Assembly: GCA_050304615.1 (NCBI GenBank)
Contig: JBNLDW010000014.1
Location: 1-30,226, forward strand
DNA length: 30,226 nt
Direction: 5' to 3'
Origin: CBFDBF01 sp050304615
Lineage (GTDB): Bacteria > Pseudomonadota > Gammaproteobacteria > Chromatiales > Chromatiaceae
A model generated the notes under the pieces. That model was given only the letters and a program-made list of their open reading frames with translations. It was not told the DNA's origin and did not search any database. Shown here in pieces: positions 1 through 5,605 of the stretch. Numbering within the stretch: position 1 is the stretch's first letter; each line of letters opens with the position of its first letter. Both the position numbers and the translations under genes were made by a program.

Positions 1-75
1 GAGGGTCATGTCGCTCACTTCGTTCGCTGGGACGCTTCGCCTACGGCTCCGCGCTCCATACCCAGTACGTTATGT
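1..75 (+). repeat. Partial integron attC site (right part)
   Basis: The window opens inside an attC-like site. The right core GTTATGT (69-75) fits the GTTRRRY consensus, and the bases before it are GC-rich and self-complementary like the other attC sites here. The left core lies outside the window. The next ORF starts within 20 bases, as is usual for cassettes. Confidence 0.6.
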
Positions 76-93
76 TTGTTAGGTCAATTAGAC

Positions 94-522
94 ATGGACT
101 TTGAAATCCTGGAGATAAAACACTCTTGGCTTAAAGATTTGTATTTAAGTCAGGTGGATTTTGATAGGGAAAGACTGCGTAGTTTGAGTGAGAATAGTCT
201 TTGTACTGTTAATAGAAGAAATAAAATATTACTTCTTAGTCTCGATCCACTAGGTACAGAACAAGTACATGGTAGTCCTTACTATTTCTTTTCTATAGAA
301 AATGCGTTCTTTTTTCTTGGGGCAGGTGAATCAAACCGAATGTTTTTTCCAAAATGGGGAATTGAAGGAAAAATTATGAATGCTTATGGTTTAGAAAAAT
401 ATAATAAATCAGAAGTAATTAAAGTCGCTTCAATGGCTCTTCTGGCAACCAATGATTATCAAAAGTCAGGAAAGTCTAAAAAACAGGTAATTCTAGATAA
501 ATATGGAAAACCCATTACATAA
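94..522 (+). CDS. Integron cassette 1, hypothetical protein
   Basis: A 142-residue soluble protein with no family I recognise. I chose the ATG at 94 over the in-frame TTG at 76, because the TTG lies directly against the attC core and has no ribosome-binding site. The protein has no signal peptide or membrane segment. A hydrophobic and aromatic patch (IENAFFFLGAG) sits near the middle, and the C-terminal third is rich in Lys. The gene is AT-rich compared with the housekeeping genes to the right, as is typical of cassette genes. It is followed nine bases later by the attC at 531. It has no promoter of its own that I can see, so expression probably depends on the integron promoter or read-through. 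Coding status rests on ORF length and position between two attC sites. Confidence 0.7.
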   Translation: MDFEILEIKHSWLKDLYLSQVDFDRERLRSLSENSLCTVNRRNKILLLSLDPLGTEQVHGSPYYFFSIENAFFFLGAGESNRMFFPKWGIEGKIMNAYGLEKYNKSEVIKVASMALLATNDYQKSGKSKKQVILDKYGKPIT

Positions 523-530
523 TCATCTCT

Positions 531-594
531 ACATAACCATGGGCTCTAAGGGACGCTTCGCTGCGCTACGCCCCCTTAAGCCCAGCCGTTATGC
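531..594 (+). repeat. attC site 1
   Basis: A 64-bp imperfect palindrome. The left core ACATAAC (531-537) is followed by CATGGGCTCTAAGGG, and the right half CCCCCTTAAGCCCAGCC precedes the core GTTATGC (588-594). The central loop is the GC-rich GACGCTTCGCTGCGCTACG. Confidence 0.85.
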
Positions 595-642
595 GCTAAA
601 TATATTTCGAAGCTATGTAGTTCAATAACTACCGAATGTCTT

Positions 643-649
643 AAGGAGG
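643..649 (+). promoter_or_regulatory. Strong Shine-Dalgarno of cassette 2
   Basis: AAGGAGG lies four bases before the ATG at 654. It is the best ribosome-binding site in the cassette array and fixes the start of the 91-residue protein. Confidence 0.8.
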
Positions 650-653
650 AATC

Positions 654-929
654 ATGGGAAATAGAAAGGACAAACCAATTGGCATAAGGTTACTGTCATC
701 TGTTGCTGCTTTCCTACTAATAGGTTCGGTGATTTACATGTTGGTTGTTGCAATCGACCTTTATGTAGGGGCAGTGTTAGTAGCTGCCGTTCTTGGGTTG
801 GGAGTACCAAGCGCTATAGCTGGTGAGGGCATCTTAGAGGTAATAGCAGGGTTCTTCGAAGCCTTAATTGATGGTGTCATGGAGGTAATTGGTGGAATAT
901 TTGAGGCAATATCATCAATATTTGGCTAG
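654..929 (+). CDS. Integron cassette 2, small hydrophobic/amphipathic membrane protein
   Basis: A 91-residue protein of unknown function. It has a strong ribosome-binding site (AAGGAGG at 643-649) a few bases before the ATG, so it is probably well translated. After a short basic N-terminus (GNRKDK), residues 12-33 and about 35-57 form hydrophobic segments. The last 30 residues repeat a hydrophobic-plus-Glu pattern (GFFEALI, DGVMEVI, GGIFEAI, SSIF), which would make an amphipathic helix. The size and the amphipathic tail resemble membrane-active peptides (holins, bacteriocins, type I toxins), but this is only a physical resemblance and I assign no family. The 59 bases between the upstream attC and the start are longer than in the other cassettes and could hold a promoter or regulatory leader. 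Confidence 0.75.
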   Translation: MGNRKDKPIGIRLLSSVAAFLLIGSVIYMLVVAIDLYVGAVLVAAVLGLGVPSAIAGEGILEVIAGFFEALIDGVMEVIGGIFEAISSIFG

Positions 930-931
930 GC

Positions 932-1019
932 GCATAACAAGCCGGTCAAGTATGCTCCGGGCCTACGTCCCTGCGCGGGACCTCGGCTTCGCCTAGGCCC
1001 CTTACCGTAAACGTTAGTG
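932..1019 (+). repeat. attC site 2 (long type)
   Basis: An 88-bp site from left core GCATAAC (932-938) to right core GTTAGTG (1013-1019). The arms contain CCGGTCAAG on the left and CTTACCGTAAAC on the right. It belongs to the same subfamily as the sites at 3428 and 3858, which share these arms and a GGGACCTCGGCTTCGCCT-like centre. Confidence 0.9.
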
Positions 1020-1028
1020 GTATAGAAA

Positions 1029-1481
1029 ATGGTAATTACTTGGCTCATCTCAACAATAGCTACTAGCGTTCTAGTTATTTTGGTTGAATATACAAATCAT
1101 TCCTCAATCACTATAGATGACGCGGTAATATATATTCCACCTAGCTATCTGAAACTATTTCTAGCAGTAATTGCAATAAATATGTTTTTCTGGCTTCCCG
1201 CTATTATTTACCTACATAAAAATAAAAAACTTTCTCTCATCTCGTCCATAATCTCCAGCATTGCTGCAGCCGTTATTGGTACTGCGTGCGTTATTGGTCT
1301 GGGTATTTTGTATTTTTATGCTGTGGAGCAATTTCAACAAACCGCTGAACTCTCAAGGTTTACGGACTGGACGGTCGGCCATGTTCATTACTGGCCAGGA
1401 GTTGTAAGCAATATTGTATTGTGGGGAATTAATGGAATTATCTTTTGGAAGTTATATGGTAAGTTTACCACTAACAAGTAG
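1029..1481 (+). CDS. Integron cassette 3, membrane protein
   Basis: A 150-residue protein with about four predicted membrane segments (near residues 4-20, 40-62, 70-96 and 125-142). There is a short loop rich in Lys (LHKNKKLS) after the second segment and an aromatic-rich stretch (VGHVHYWPG) before the last. I do not recognise the family. The ATG at 1029 lies ten bases after the attC core. The last codons run into the next attC: the stop at 1479-1481 lies after its left core (1469-1475), so the attC supplies the end of the protein (TTNK). No promoter is visible. Confidence 0.75.
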   Translation: MVITWLISTIATSVLVILVEYTNHSSITIDDAVIYIPPSYLKLFLAVIAINMFFWLPAIIYLHKNKKLSLISSIISSIAAAVIGTACVIGLGILYFYAVEQFQQTAELSRFTDWTVGHVHYWPGVVSNIVLWGINGIIFWKLYGKFTTNK

Positions 1482-1556
1482 CTCTAGTCGTTCGTCACTT
1501 TGCTCCTCACAGGGACGACCGGCTTCGCCGGCTGCTCCTAAGCTAAAACGTTACAT
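1469..1556 (+). repeat. attC site 3, overlapping the end of cassette 3 ORF
   Basis: Left core CACTAAC (1469-1475) and right core GTTACAT (1550-1556). The centre holds GGGACGACCGGCTTCGCCGG, including the perfect hairpin CCGGCTTCGCCGG. The left core is inside the coding sequence of the preceding gene. Confidence 0.8.
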
Positions 1557-1559
1557 GCC

Positions 1560-1934
1560 ATGAAATTAAAGACAGCGATTATCTTTTTATTGTTTATCGG
1601 GATCCCACTAGTTGCGGAAGGTGCCGAATGGTTCCAGGTAAAGAGCAAGCATGCCCCCGTTAAATTACATACGCCAAGCATGGAGAAACAACTCTGGGCT
1701 TTTATATCACAAAATACAGAAAGGAAATTCCCATCTAAAGAAAGCTATACATATCAATACAAGTCTATAGGTGAAGGGAAAATATATATAAATGCACTAT
1801 GTAGTAGACATGAATATTCTGAGCTCCAGAAAGAATTAATAATGGTTTTTGATGGTGGATCTTGCTATTTTCAAGCGGTCTATGATTTAAATACGCACAG
1901 CTTTATAAGCTTAAATGTAAATGGTGAAGCATAG
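1560..1934 (+). CDS. Integron cassette 4, exported hypothetical protein
   Basis: A 124-residue protein that starts with a typical Sec signal peptide: basic MKLK, a hydrophobic core (IIFLLFIGIPLV) and a cleavage-like AEGA near residues 19-22. The mature part of about 102 residues should be periplasmic or secreted. It contains two cysteines (in NALCSRHEY and GGSCYF) that could form a disulfide, and a C-terminal half with alternating hydrophobic residues typical of beta strands (VFDGGSCYFQAVYDLN). I do not recognise a family. The ATG at 1560 is four bases after the upstream attC core; there is no clear ribosome-binding site. The stop lies just before the next attC. Confidence 0.75.
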   Translation: MKLKTAIIFLLFIGIPLVAEGAEWFQVKSKHAPVKLHTPSMEKQLWAFISQNTERKFPSKESYTYQYKSIGEGKIYINALCSRHEYSELQKELIMVFDGGSCYFQAVYDLNTHSFISLNVNGEA

Positions 1935-1936
1935 GC

Positions 1937-1999
1937 GTGTAACAAGTTGTTTGTGCGGGACCGTCGCTTCGCGCCGGCCCCACAACTCAAGCGTTATAA
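1937..1999 (+). repeat. attC site 4 (short type)
   Basis: A 63-bp site with left core GTGTAAC (1937-1943) and right core GTTATAA (1993-1999). The arms AAGTTGTTTGTGCGGG and CCCCACAACTCAAGC are complementary around the loop ACCGTCGCTTCGCGCCGG. Confidence 0.85.
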
Positions 2000-2002
2000 G
2001 CT

Positions 2003-2449
2003 ATGAGGAATCAAGTGAGCAGATACTTTATCTTAATATCACTTCTACTAATGTCATGTTCTAGTTCTATTGCTGATGTGGTGGTAGTGGAAAATGATTC
2101 GCCAATTATCCAAGGCGGTGTTTTATCCGAAAATGTTGGCATTAAAACGCTTGGTGGAGTATTAACCCCTATACTCGAATCTGGTTGCAAATTGCCATGC
2201 AAGCGCTCTCAAATATTTAGCACGGCCGAGGACAATCAAAATCAAATCACAATCACGCTCGTTCGAGGCTTGTCAAAACTGACCCAAGATGGGGTAAAGC
2301 TAGGCAAATATCAAATTACAGGGATTATGCCGGCTCCAAGAGGCACCCCGCAAATCAAAGTAGTATTTGGTGCATCTAGAGGTCAAATATGGCTTTCAGC
2401 ATCAGATGTTTCAGGCAAATCTAATATTCAAATAACAAAAGTAAAATAA
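2003..2449 (+). CDS. Integron cassette 5, lipoprotein with an isolated Hsp70 (DnaK) peptide-binding domain
   Basis: A 148-residue protein. Residues 1-19 look like a lipoprotein signal (hydrophobic ILISLLL, lipobox LMSC, C19). From about residue 45 to the end it follows the substrate-binding beta domain of DnaK. Matching blocks are GIKTLGGVLTPIL, SQIFSTAEDNQ and MPAPRGTPQIKVVF, then SASDVSGK near the C-terminus. From memory of E. coli DnaK, the alignment holds a constant offset of 354 through the pocket: L50 for M404, V53 for V407, F72 for F426, A75 for A429, I82 for V436 and I84 for I438. The nucleotide-binding domain, interdomain linker and helical lid are all absent. Two cysteines (C62, C66) lie where DnaK has none. 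A peptide-binding, ATP-independent envelope protein is the natural inference; function is unproven. It lies between attC sites 4 and 5, with the ATG four bases after the attC core. Confidence 0.85.
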   Translation: MRNQVSRYFILISLLLMSCSSSIADVVVVENDSPIIQGGVLSENVGIKTLGGVLTPILESGCKLPCKRSQIFSTAEDNQNQITITLVRGLSKLTQDGVKLGKYQITGIMPAPRGTPQIKVVFGASRGQIWLSASDVSGKSNIQITKVK

Positions 2450-2454
2450 ATGGC

Positions 2455-2525
2455 TTATAACACGTCACTCCAGCCGACCAAAAACCGCTACGCGCTTTTT
2501 GGTCGGCTGAGTTCGGCCGTTAGGC
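2455..2525 (+). repeat. attC site 5
   Basis: A 71-bp site with left core TTATAAC (2455-2461) and right core GTTAGGC (2519-2525). The arms CAGCCGACCAAAAA and TTTTTGGTCGGCTG form a perfect 14-bp stem around CCGCTACGCGC, the strongest stem of any attC here. Confidence 0.9.
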
Positions 2526-2532
2526 AATAAAT

Positions 2533-2913
2533 ATGGATAGATTTGCAATAGGTATTTGGTGCTTTATTAGTTTTACTGTTTCTGGATTTTTCATATATCA
2601 CGGAATAGTTCTGTTCAGTCATGAGAAGCTAAGTGCAGCACAAGCATTTTACGCAACATCCGGAACGATATATGGAGTTTACTCCGCGGGTTTATTGGCA
2701 TTAGCGCTGCTTGAAGCGAAAAAACTCTATGAGAAATTAGCAAGGCATGGGGTAATAGTAATGTTTCTAACACAAATAGCATTTGGTTTAATAAATGATG
2801 ATGTAAGTATTAACATTACAAACATTATTCTAACACTGGTAGTTATTTTGCTTATGCTCAGTGCTAATTGGCTATCTGTAAAATACGTGGTTAAGAGCAA
2901 GCTATATGCCTAA
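2533..2913 (+). CDS. Integron cassette 6, four-helix membrane protein
   Basis: A 126-residue protein with four hydrophobic segments (about residues 5-27, 45-63, 73-89 and 95-116). A Lys/Glu-rich cytoplasmic-type loop (EAKKLYEKLARHG) lies between the second and third, which gives the positive-inside layout of a small inner-membrane protein. I do not recognise a family. The start ATG is eight bases after the attC core. The stop TAA (2911-2913) is part of the next attC left core GCCTAAC, so the recombination site also terminates translation. Confidence 0.75.
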   Translation: MDRFAIGIWCFISFTVSGFFIYHGIVLFSHEKLSAAQAFYATSGTIYGVYSAGLLALALLEAKKLYEKLARHGVIVMFLTQIAFGLINDDVSINITNIILTLVVILLMLSANWLSVKYVVKSKLYA

Positions 2914-2970
2914 CCGGTCACACCAGAGGGGCGTCGCGTTCCGCCCCGCCCCTGTGCTCAGACGTTAGGC
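2908..2970 (+). repeat. attC site 6 (short type)
   Basis: A 63-bp site with left core GCCTAAC (2908-2914) and right core GTTAGGC (2964-2970). The arms CACCAGAGGGGCG and CGCCCCTGTGCTC are largely complementary. The TAA of the left core is the stop codon of cassette 6. Confidence 0.85.
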
Positions 2971-2989
2971 TTAAAGTGGGAGTAGTTAA

Positions 2990-3433
2990 TTGAAAGAAAC
3001 GCTGTGGATTACATTGATTATAATCGCATCCATTATTTTTACGTTTGGATTAACTCTGTACTTATCCCGAAAATATAAAGTCAACAAATCGCTTCCCTAT
3101 CCAGAAAAATTCAATGAAGAGCTTGAAAAAGCAAACTGGTATAAGAAGCTTAATTATGGGGCGTTAGTATTTACTAACATTTGGTTGGTTATCAATGGTT
3201 TTTGGCTTTCTGCAGTTCTATATTTTGTTTTATTTCTCACATTTCCACCTATTGCCATCCTGATATCTATCGTATTATTTTTCAAAGGCACTAGTTTATC
3301 TTGGGGTACTGGTGAGCGCTGGGGAAATGATTGCGAGGCATTTTTAGATGAACAAGTATTTTGGAATGCTCTAAGTATTATTCCAATTGGAGGTGGTATA
3401 TTACTCCTTATATCTATGGTATTTTCCGCCTAA
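2990..3433 (+). CDS. Integron cassette 7, membrane protein
   Basis: A 147-residue protein starting at TTG (2990), which is supported by GGGAG at about 2978-2982; no ATG is available near the start. Segment 1 (residues about 5-25) is a single N-terminal helix followed by a charged stretch (PYPEKFNEELEKANWYKKLN). Hydrophobic stretches follow at about residues 55-100 (two helices) and at 125-146. The loop TSLSWGTGERWGNDCEAF is Gly/Trp-rich and resembles the extracytoplasmic loop of small uncharacterised membrane proteins. I recognise no family. The stop TAA falls inside the left core of the following attC. Confidence 0.7.
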   Translation: MKETLWITLIIIASIIFTFGLTLYLSRKYKVNKSLPYPEKFNEELEKANWYKKLNYGALVFTNIWLVINGFWLSAVLYFVLFLTFPPIAILISIVLFFKGTSLSWGTGERWGNDCEAFLDEQVFWNALSIIPIGGGILLLISMVFSA

Positions 3434-3512
3434 CAATTTGGTCAAGATCGCCCGCAAACAGCGCGGGCTGGGACCTCGGCTTCGCCTCGGCCCCTTACCG
3501 TAAACGTTATGC
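3428..3512 (+). repeat. attC site 7 (long type)
   Basis: An 85-bp site with left core GCCTAAC (3428-3434) and right core GTTATGC (3506-3512). The arm TTGGTCAAG pairs with CTTACCGTAA, and the centre has GGGACCTCGGCTTCGCCTC. It closely resembles the sites at 932 and 3858. Confidence 0.9.
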
Positions 3513-3524
3513 GTACTTACAAAG

Positions 3525-3842
3525 ATGAATACTGAAGCATTAATTGTTATTGGCGTTTTTACGCTAGTGTTAGGGGTTATTTTCCTTGTTCCAGGGTTAT
3601 GGTGGGCTCGCCGCAGAGCTAAAAAGCTACCTGAAAATTCTCCAGGAAGAAAAAAAGTTACATTGCTAGGCTTTGCCTACTATACGATCTTTATAACCCT
3701 TCTAATGCTTGCGTTTAGTCTCATACACCTCGCCCCAGAGCTTTCTTGGGTACAACTAATAGCTATACAAGCTACTGTAGTTGTAGTTGGTATAGCAGTT
3801 GAGATAATTGCATATAAATTAGGGTTTAGATTTGTTGAATAA
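3525..3842 (+). CDS. Integron cassette 8, small membrane protein
   Basis: A 105-residue protein with three predicted membrane helices (about residues 5-26, 46-67 and 75-97). The basic loop WARRRAKKLPENSPGRKK between helices 1 and 2 predicts a cytoplasmic loop. I do not recognise a family. The ATG at 3525 is 12 bases after the attC core and has only a weak AAAG-like sequence upstream. The gene is AT-rich and sits between two long-type attC sites that are nearly the same sequence, so it could be lost or gained as one cassette. Confidence 0.75.
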   Translation: MNTEALIVIGVFTLVLGVIFLVPGLWWARRRAKKLPENSPGRKKVTLLGFAYYTIFITLLMLAFSLIHLAPELSWVQLIAIQATVVVVGIAVEIIAYKLGFRFVE

Positions 3843-3857
3843 TTTAATGGTTGAAAT

Positions 3858-3945
3858 GTATAACAATCCGGTCAAGTTAGCACCGCCCCTTCGGGACTAC
3901 GCGGGACCTCGGCTTTGCCTCGGTACCTTACCGTAAACGTTATGA
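3858..3945 (+). repeat. attC site 8 (long type)
   Basis: An 88-bp site with left core GTATAAC (3858-3864) and right core GTTATGA (3939-3945). It shares CCGGTCAAG, a GGGACCTCGGCTT-like centre and CCTTACCGTAAACGTTA with the sites at 932 and 3428. It lies directly before the rsgA-like gene. Confidence 0.9.
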
Positions 3946-3960
3946 TAATGGGCTTATAGT

Positions 3961-5016
3961 GTGAATGGCATATTACAAAAATTGGGTCTTGTTCCCTTCT
4001 TTACTCAGCAACTAGAATGCGCAACCTTATTACAGGAGCGTCTCGGGCGCGTAATGACAGTGCAGCGGTCGAGAAGCACAGTTGCCTGTGGTTCGGGAGA
4101 TCGGGTTGTAGAGCTCTCGCCTGCTTTACGCCGGCAGGTCGCCATTAACCGACCGACTGTCGGTGACTGGGTCGTACTGGATGAGTCACTTACGAAAATT
4201 GAAAAAATCCTTGAGCGGAAAAGTTTATTCAAGCGCTTAGGTGCTGGGGAAAGCAATGAGCTTCAACCCATAGCTGCGAATATCGATACCCTTTTTATAG
4301 TTACATCCTGCAATGAAGAGTTTAAAGAGTCACGACTAGAACGTTACCTTGCACTGTGCACGGAGGCCGGAGCAATGCCCGTCATTGTTCTCACCAAGGC
4401 TGACCTCATTGAAGATGCAGATTCTTATGTCCGTCGTGCCCGAAAAACCAAAGCAGGAGTTCCAGTTGAGGCAATCAATGCTCTTGACCCTGAATCAATC
4501 AATGGGCTTTCTTCCTGGATTGATAACGCCTCTACCGTTGCGCTTGTTGGGTCATCTGGTGTAGGAAAGTCGACAATTCTGAATACATTGGCAGGACGCT
4601 CGTTAGCTTCTACGGGAGAAATTCGAGACGATGACAAAAAGGGCCGCCATACGACGACGCACCGTGAATTGCACATCCTGCCATCCGGCGGACTTCTTAT
4701 TGATGTCCCAGGTATGCGAGAGCTAAGAGTCGCAGAAATCAATGGTTCGATTGATGTCGTTTTCGATGATATCGATACGCTTGCGGCACAGTGCAAGTTT
4801 GCTGACTGTAACCACGAAACAGAGCCAGGTTGCGCGGTGCTTCGAGCGATAGAAGAAGCTGAGCTTGATAGTCGCCGACTATCCAATTATAAAAAGTTGC
4901 TGCGAGAAAATGCTCTAGCGACAGCAAGCTTAGCTGAGAAGCGCGCCCAAGGGCGGGATTTCGCGAAAATGGTCAAAGAAGTTAAAGCCATAAAACAAAA
5001 CAAGGGCAAAACTTGA
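3961..5016 (+). CDS. rsgA: RsgA-family ribosome small-subunit-dependent GTPase, cassette-borne
   Basis: A 351-residue protein with the circularly permuted GTPase order typical of RsgA/YjeQ. G4 (TKAD, 145-148) comes before G1 (GSSGVGKS, 197-204), then the switch region (GRHTTTH, 228-234) and G3 (DVPGM, 248-252). An OB-like N-terminal region precedes it, and a zinc-knuckle-like set C278, C283, H285, C291 follows. RsgA homologues hydrolyse GTP on the 30S subunit and act in its late maturation. The start is GTG, 15 bases after an attC core; no nearby ATG is better placed. The gene lies directly downstream of attC site 8, and an attC-like left end follows its stop by four bases, so it was probably the last gene cassette of the array. 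It may be a second copy beside a housekeeping rsgA elsewhere; that cannot be seen here. Confidence 0.9.
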   Translation: MNGILQKLGLVPFFTQQLECATLLQERLGRVMTVQRSRSTVACGSGDRVVELSPALRRQVAINRPTVGDWVVLDESLTKIEKILERKSLFKRLGAGESNELQPIAANIDTLFIVTSCNEEFKESRLERYLALCTEAGAMPVIVLTKADLIEDADSYVRRARKTKAGVPVEAINALDPESINGLSSWIDNASTVALVGSSGVGKSTILNTLAGRSLASTGEIRDDDKKGRHTTTHRELHILPSGGLLIDVPGMRELRVAEINGSIDVVFDDIDTLAAQCKFADCNHETEPGCAVLRAIEEAELDSRRLSNYKKLLRENALATASLAEKRAQGRDFAKMVKEVKAIKQNKGKT

Positions 5017-5020
5017 GTGA

Positions 5021-5044
5021 TCATAACAAGCGCAAGCAGGCATG
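5021..5044 (+). repeat. Truncated attC, left end only
   Basis: TCATAACAAGCGCAAGCAGG has the left core and left arm of an attC and starts four bases after the rsgA stop. No right arm or GTTRRRY core follows at the expected distance. The site appears to have been cut off by the repeat that follows. Confidence 0.45.
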
Positions 5045-5070
5045 GACCACTTTTCCATTGGCACTCTGAT

Positions 5071-5122
5071 AAGTGTGGTCAGATGAAACTTTTGCCATTT
5101 AATTTGTACCTGACCCCAGTTA
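5071..5122. repeat. Hairpin repeat, copy 1
   Basis: AAGTGTGGTCAGATG and the reverse complement of TGTACCTGACCCCAGTT form an imperfect stem. TAATTTGTACCTGACCCC occurs in exact inverted form at about 8947-8964. Such GGGGTCAGGTAC hairpins commonly accompany IS200-like/REP-associated tyrosine transposases; no intact transposase is present. The sequence from about 5170 to 5215 may be a decayed coding start, but I cannot identify it. Confidence 0.5.
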
Positions 5123-5254
5123 TTCACCAGTTATTCAAGCTCCACGTAAAGAATTTAGTGCTATTATTTCCCCGTCCACGACTGAAAGTACAGGTGGTAT
5201 GTGCATGCATGTAAGCAAGGGACAAGAGAGAGTAGAGAAAAATAGAATGAATTC

Positions 5255-5260
5255 TATAAT
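5255..5260 (+). promoter_or_regulatory. Possible -10 box before the 95-residue gene
   Basis: A perfect TATAAT lies 22 bases before the ATG at 5282 in an AT-rich stretch. I see no good -35 element, so this is only a candidate. Confidence 0.3.
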
Positions 5261-5281
5261 AAATAAATAGACTTATTAGTG

Positions 5282-5569
5282 ATGAAAAATCGAACAAAAA
5301 TAGAAGATATAATTGGGGAGCTTGTTAAATCCATTTCAGATTCTGACCTTCCCGAGGGGTTTGTAGACACTCTAGAAGACATATGTAAAAGACATGACTT
5401 TGCCCCAAAGGTTGTTTATTCATACTTTGAAGAAGAAAAGGACATAGAGGTAAAGCACCTATTAGCGATCACCTTAATAACGTTCATGAACAAAGATATA
5501 AGCCTACGTCAATTTTTAAAGGACAGAGGGTGGACGCAAGAGGAATTAGATGATGCTGTGGAATATTGA
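5282..5569 (+). CDS. Small acidic hypothetical protein
   Basis: A 95-residue soluble protein, rich in Asp/Glu/Lys and probably helical, with no signal peptide or membrane segment. The N-terminal half (KIEDIIGELVKSISDSDLPEG) and the end (LRQFLKDRGWTQEELDDAVEY) look like amphipathic helices; the latter resembles a short helix-turn-helix-like motif, but I would not call it DNA-binding. I chose the ATG at 5282 over the GTG directly before it; a TATAAT lies upstream. The gene is AT-rich, unlike the ankyrin genes that face it. It is convergent with the first ankyrin gene, with only 36 bases between the two stop codons. I recognise no family. Confidence 0.6.
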   Translation: MKNRTKIEDIIGELVKSISDSDLPEGFVDTLEDICKRHDFAPKVVYSYFEEEKDIEVKHLLAITLITFMNKDISLRQFLKDRGWTQEELDDAVEY

Positions 5570-5605
5570 ACTAATCACAAATGCCCCTGACCCTATTGAT
5601 CCCTT

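Noticed and set aside
5017..5214. 65-residue plus-strand ORF after rsgA
   Set aside because: It runs through the broken attC and the hairpin repeat, has no ribosome-binding site, and does not resemble a protein. The part near 5170-5215 may be decayed transposase sequence, but that is too weak to report.
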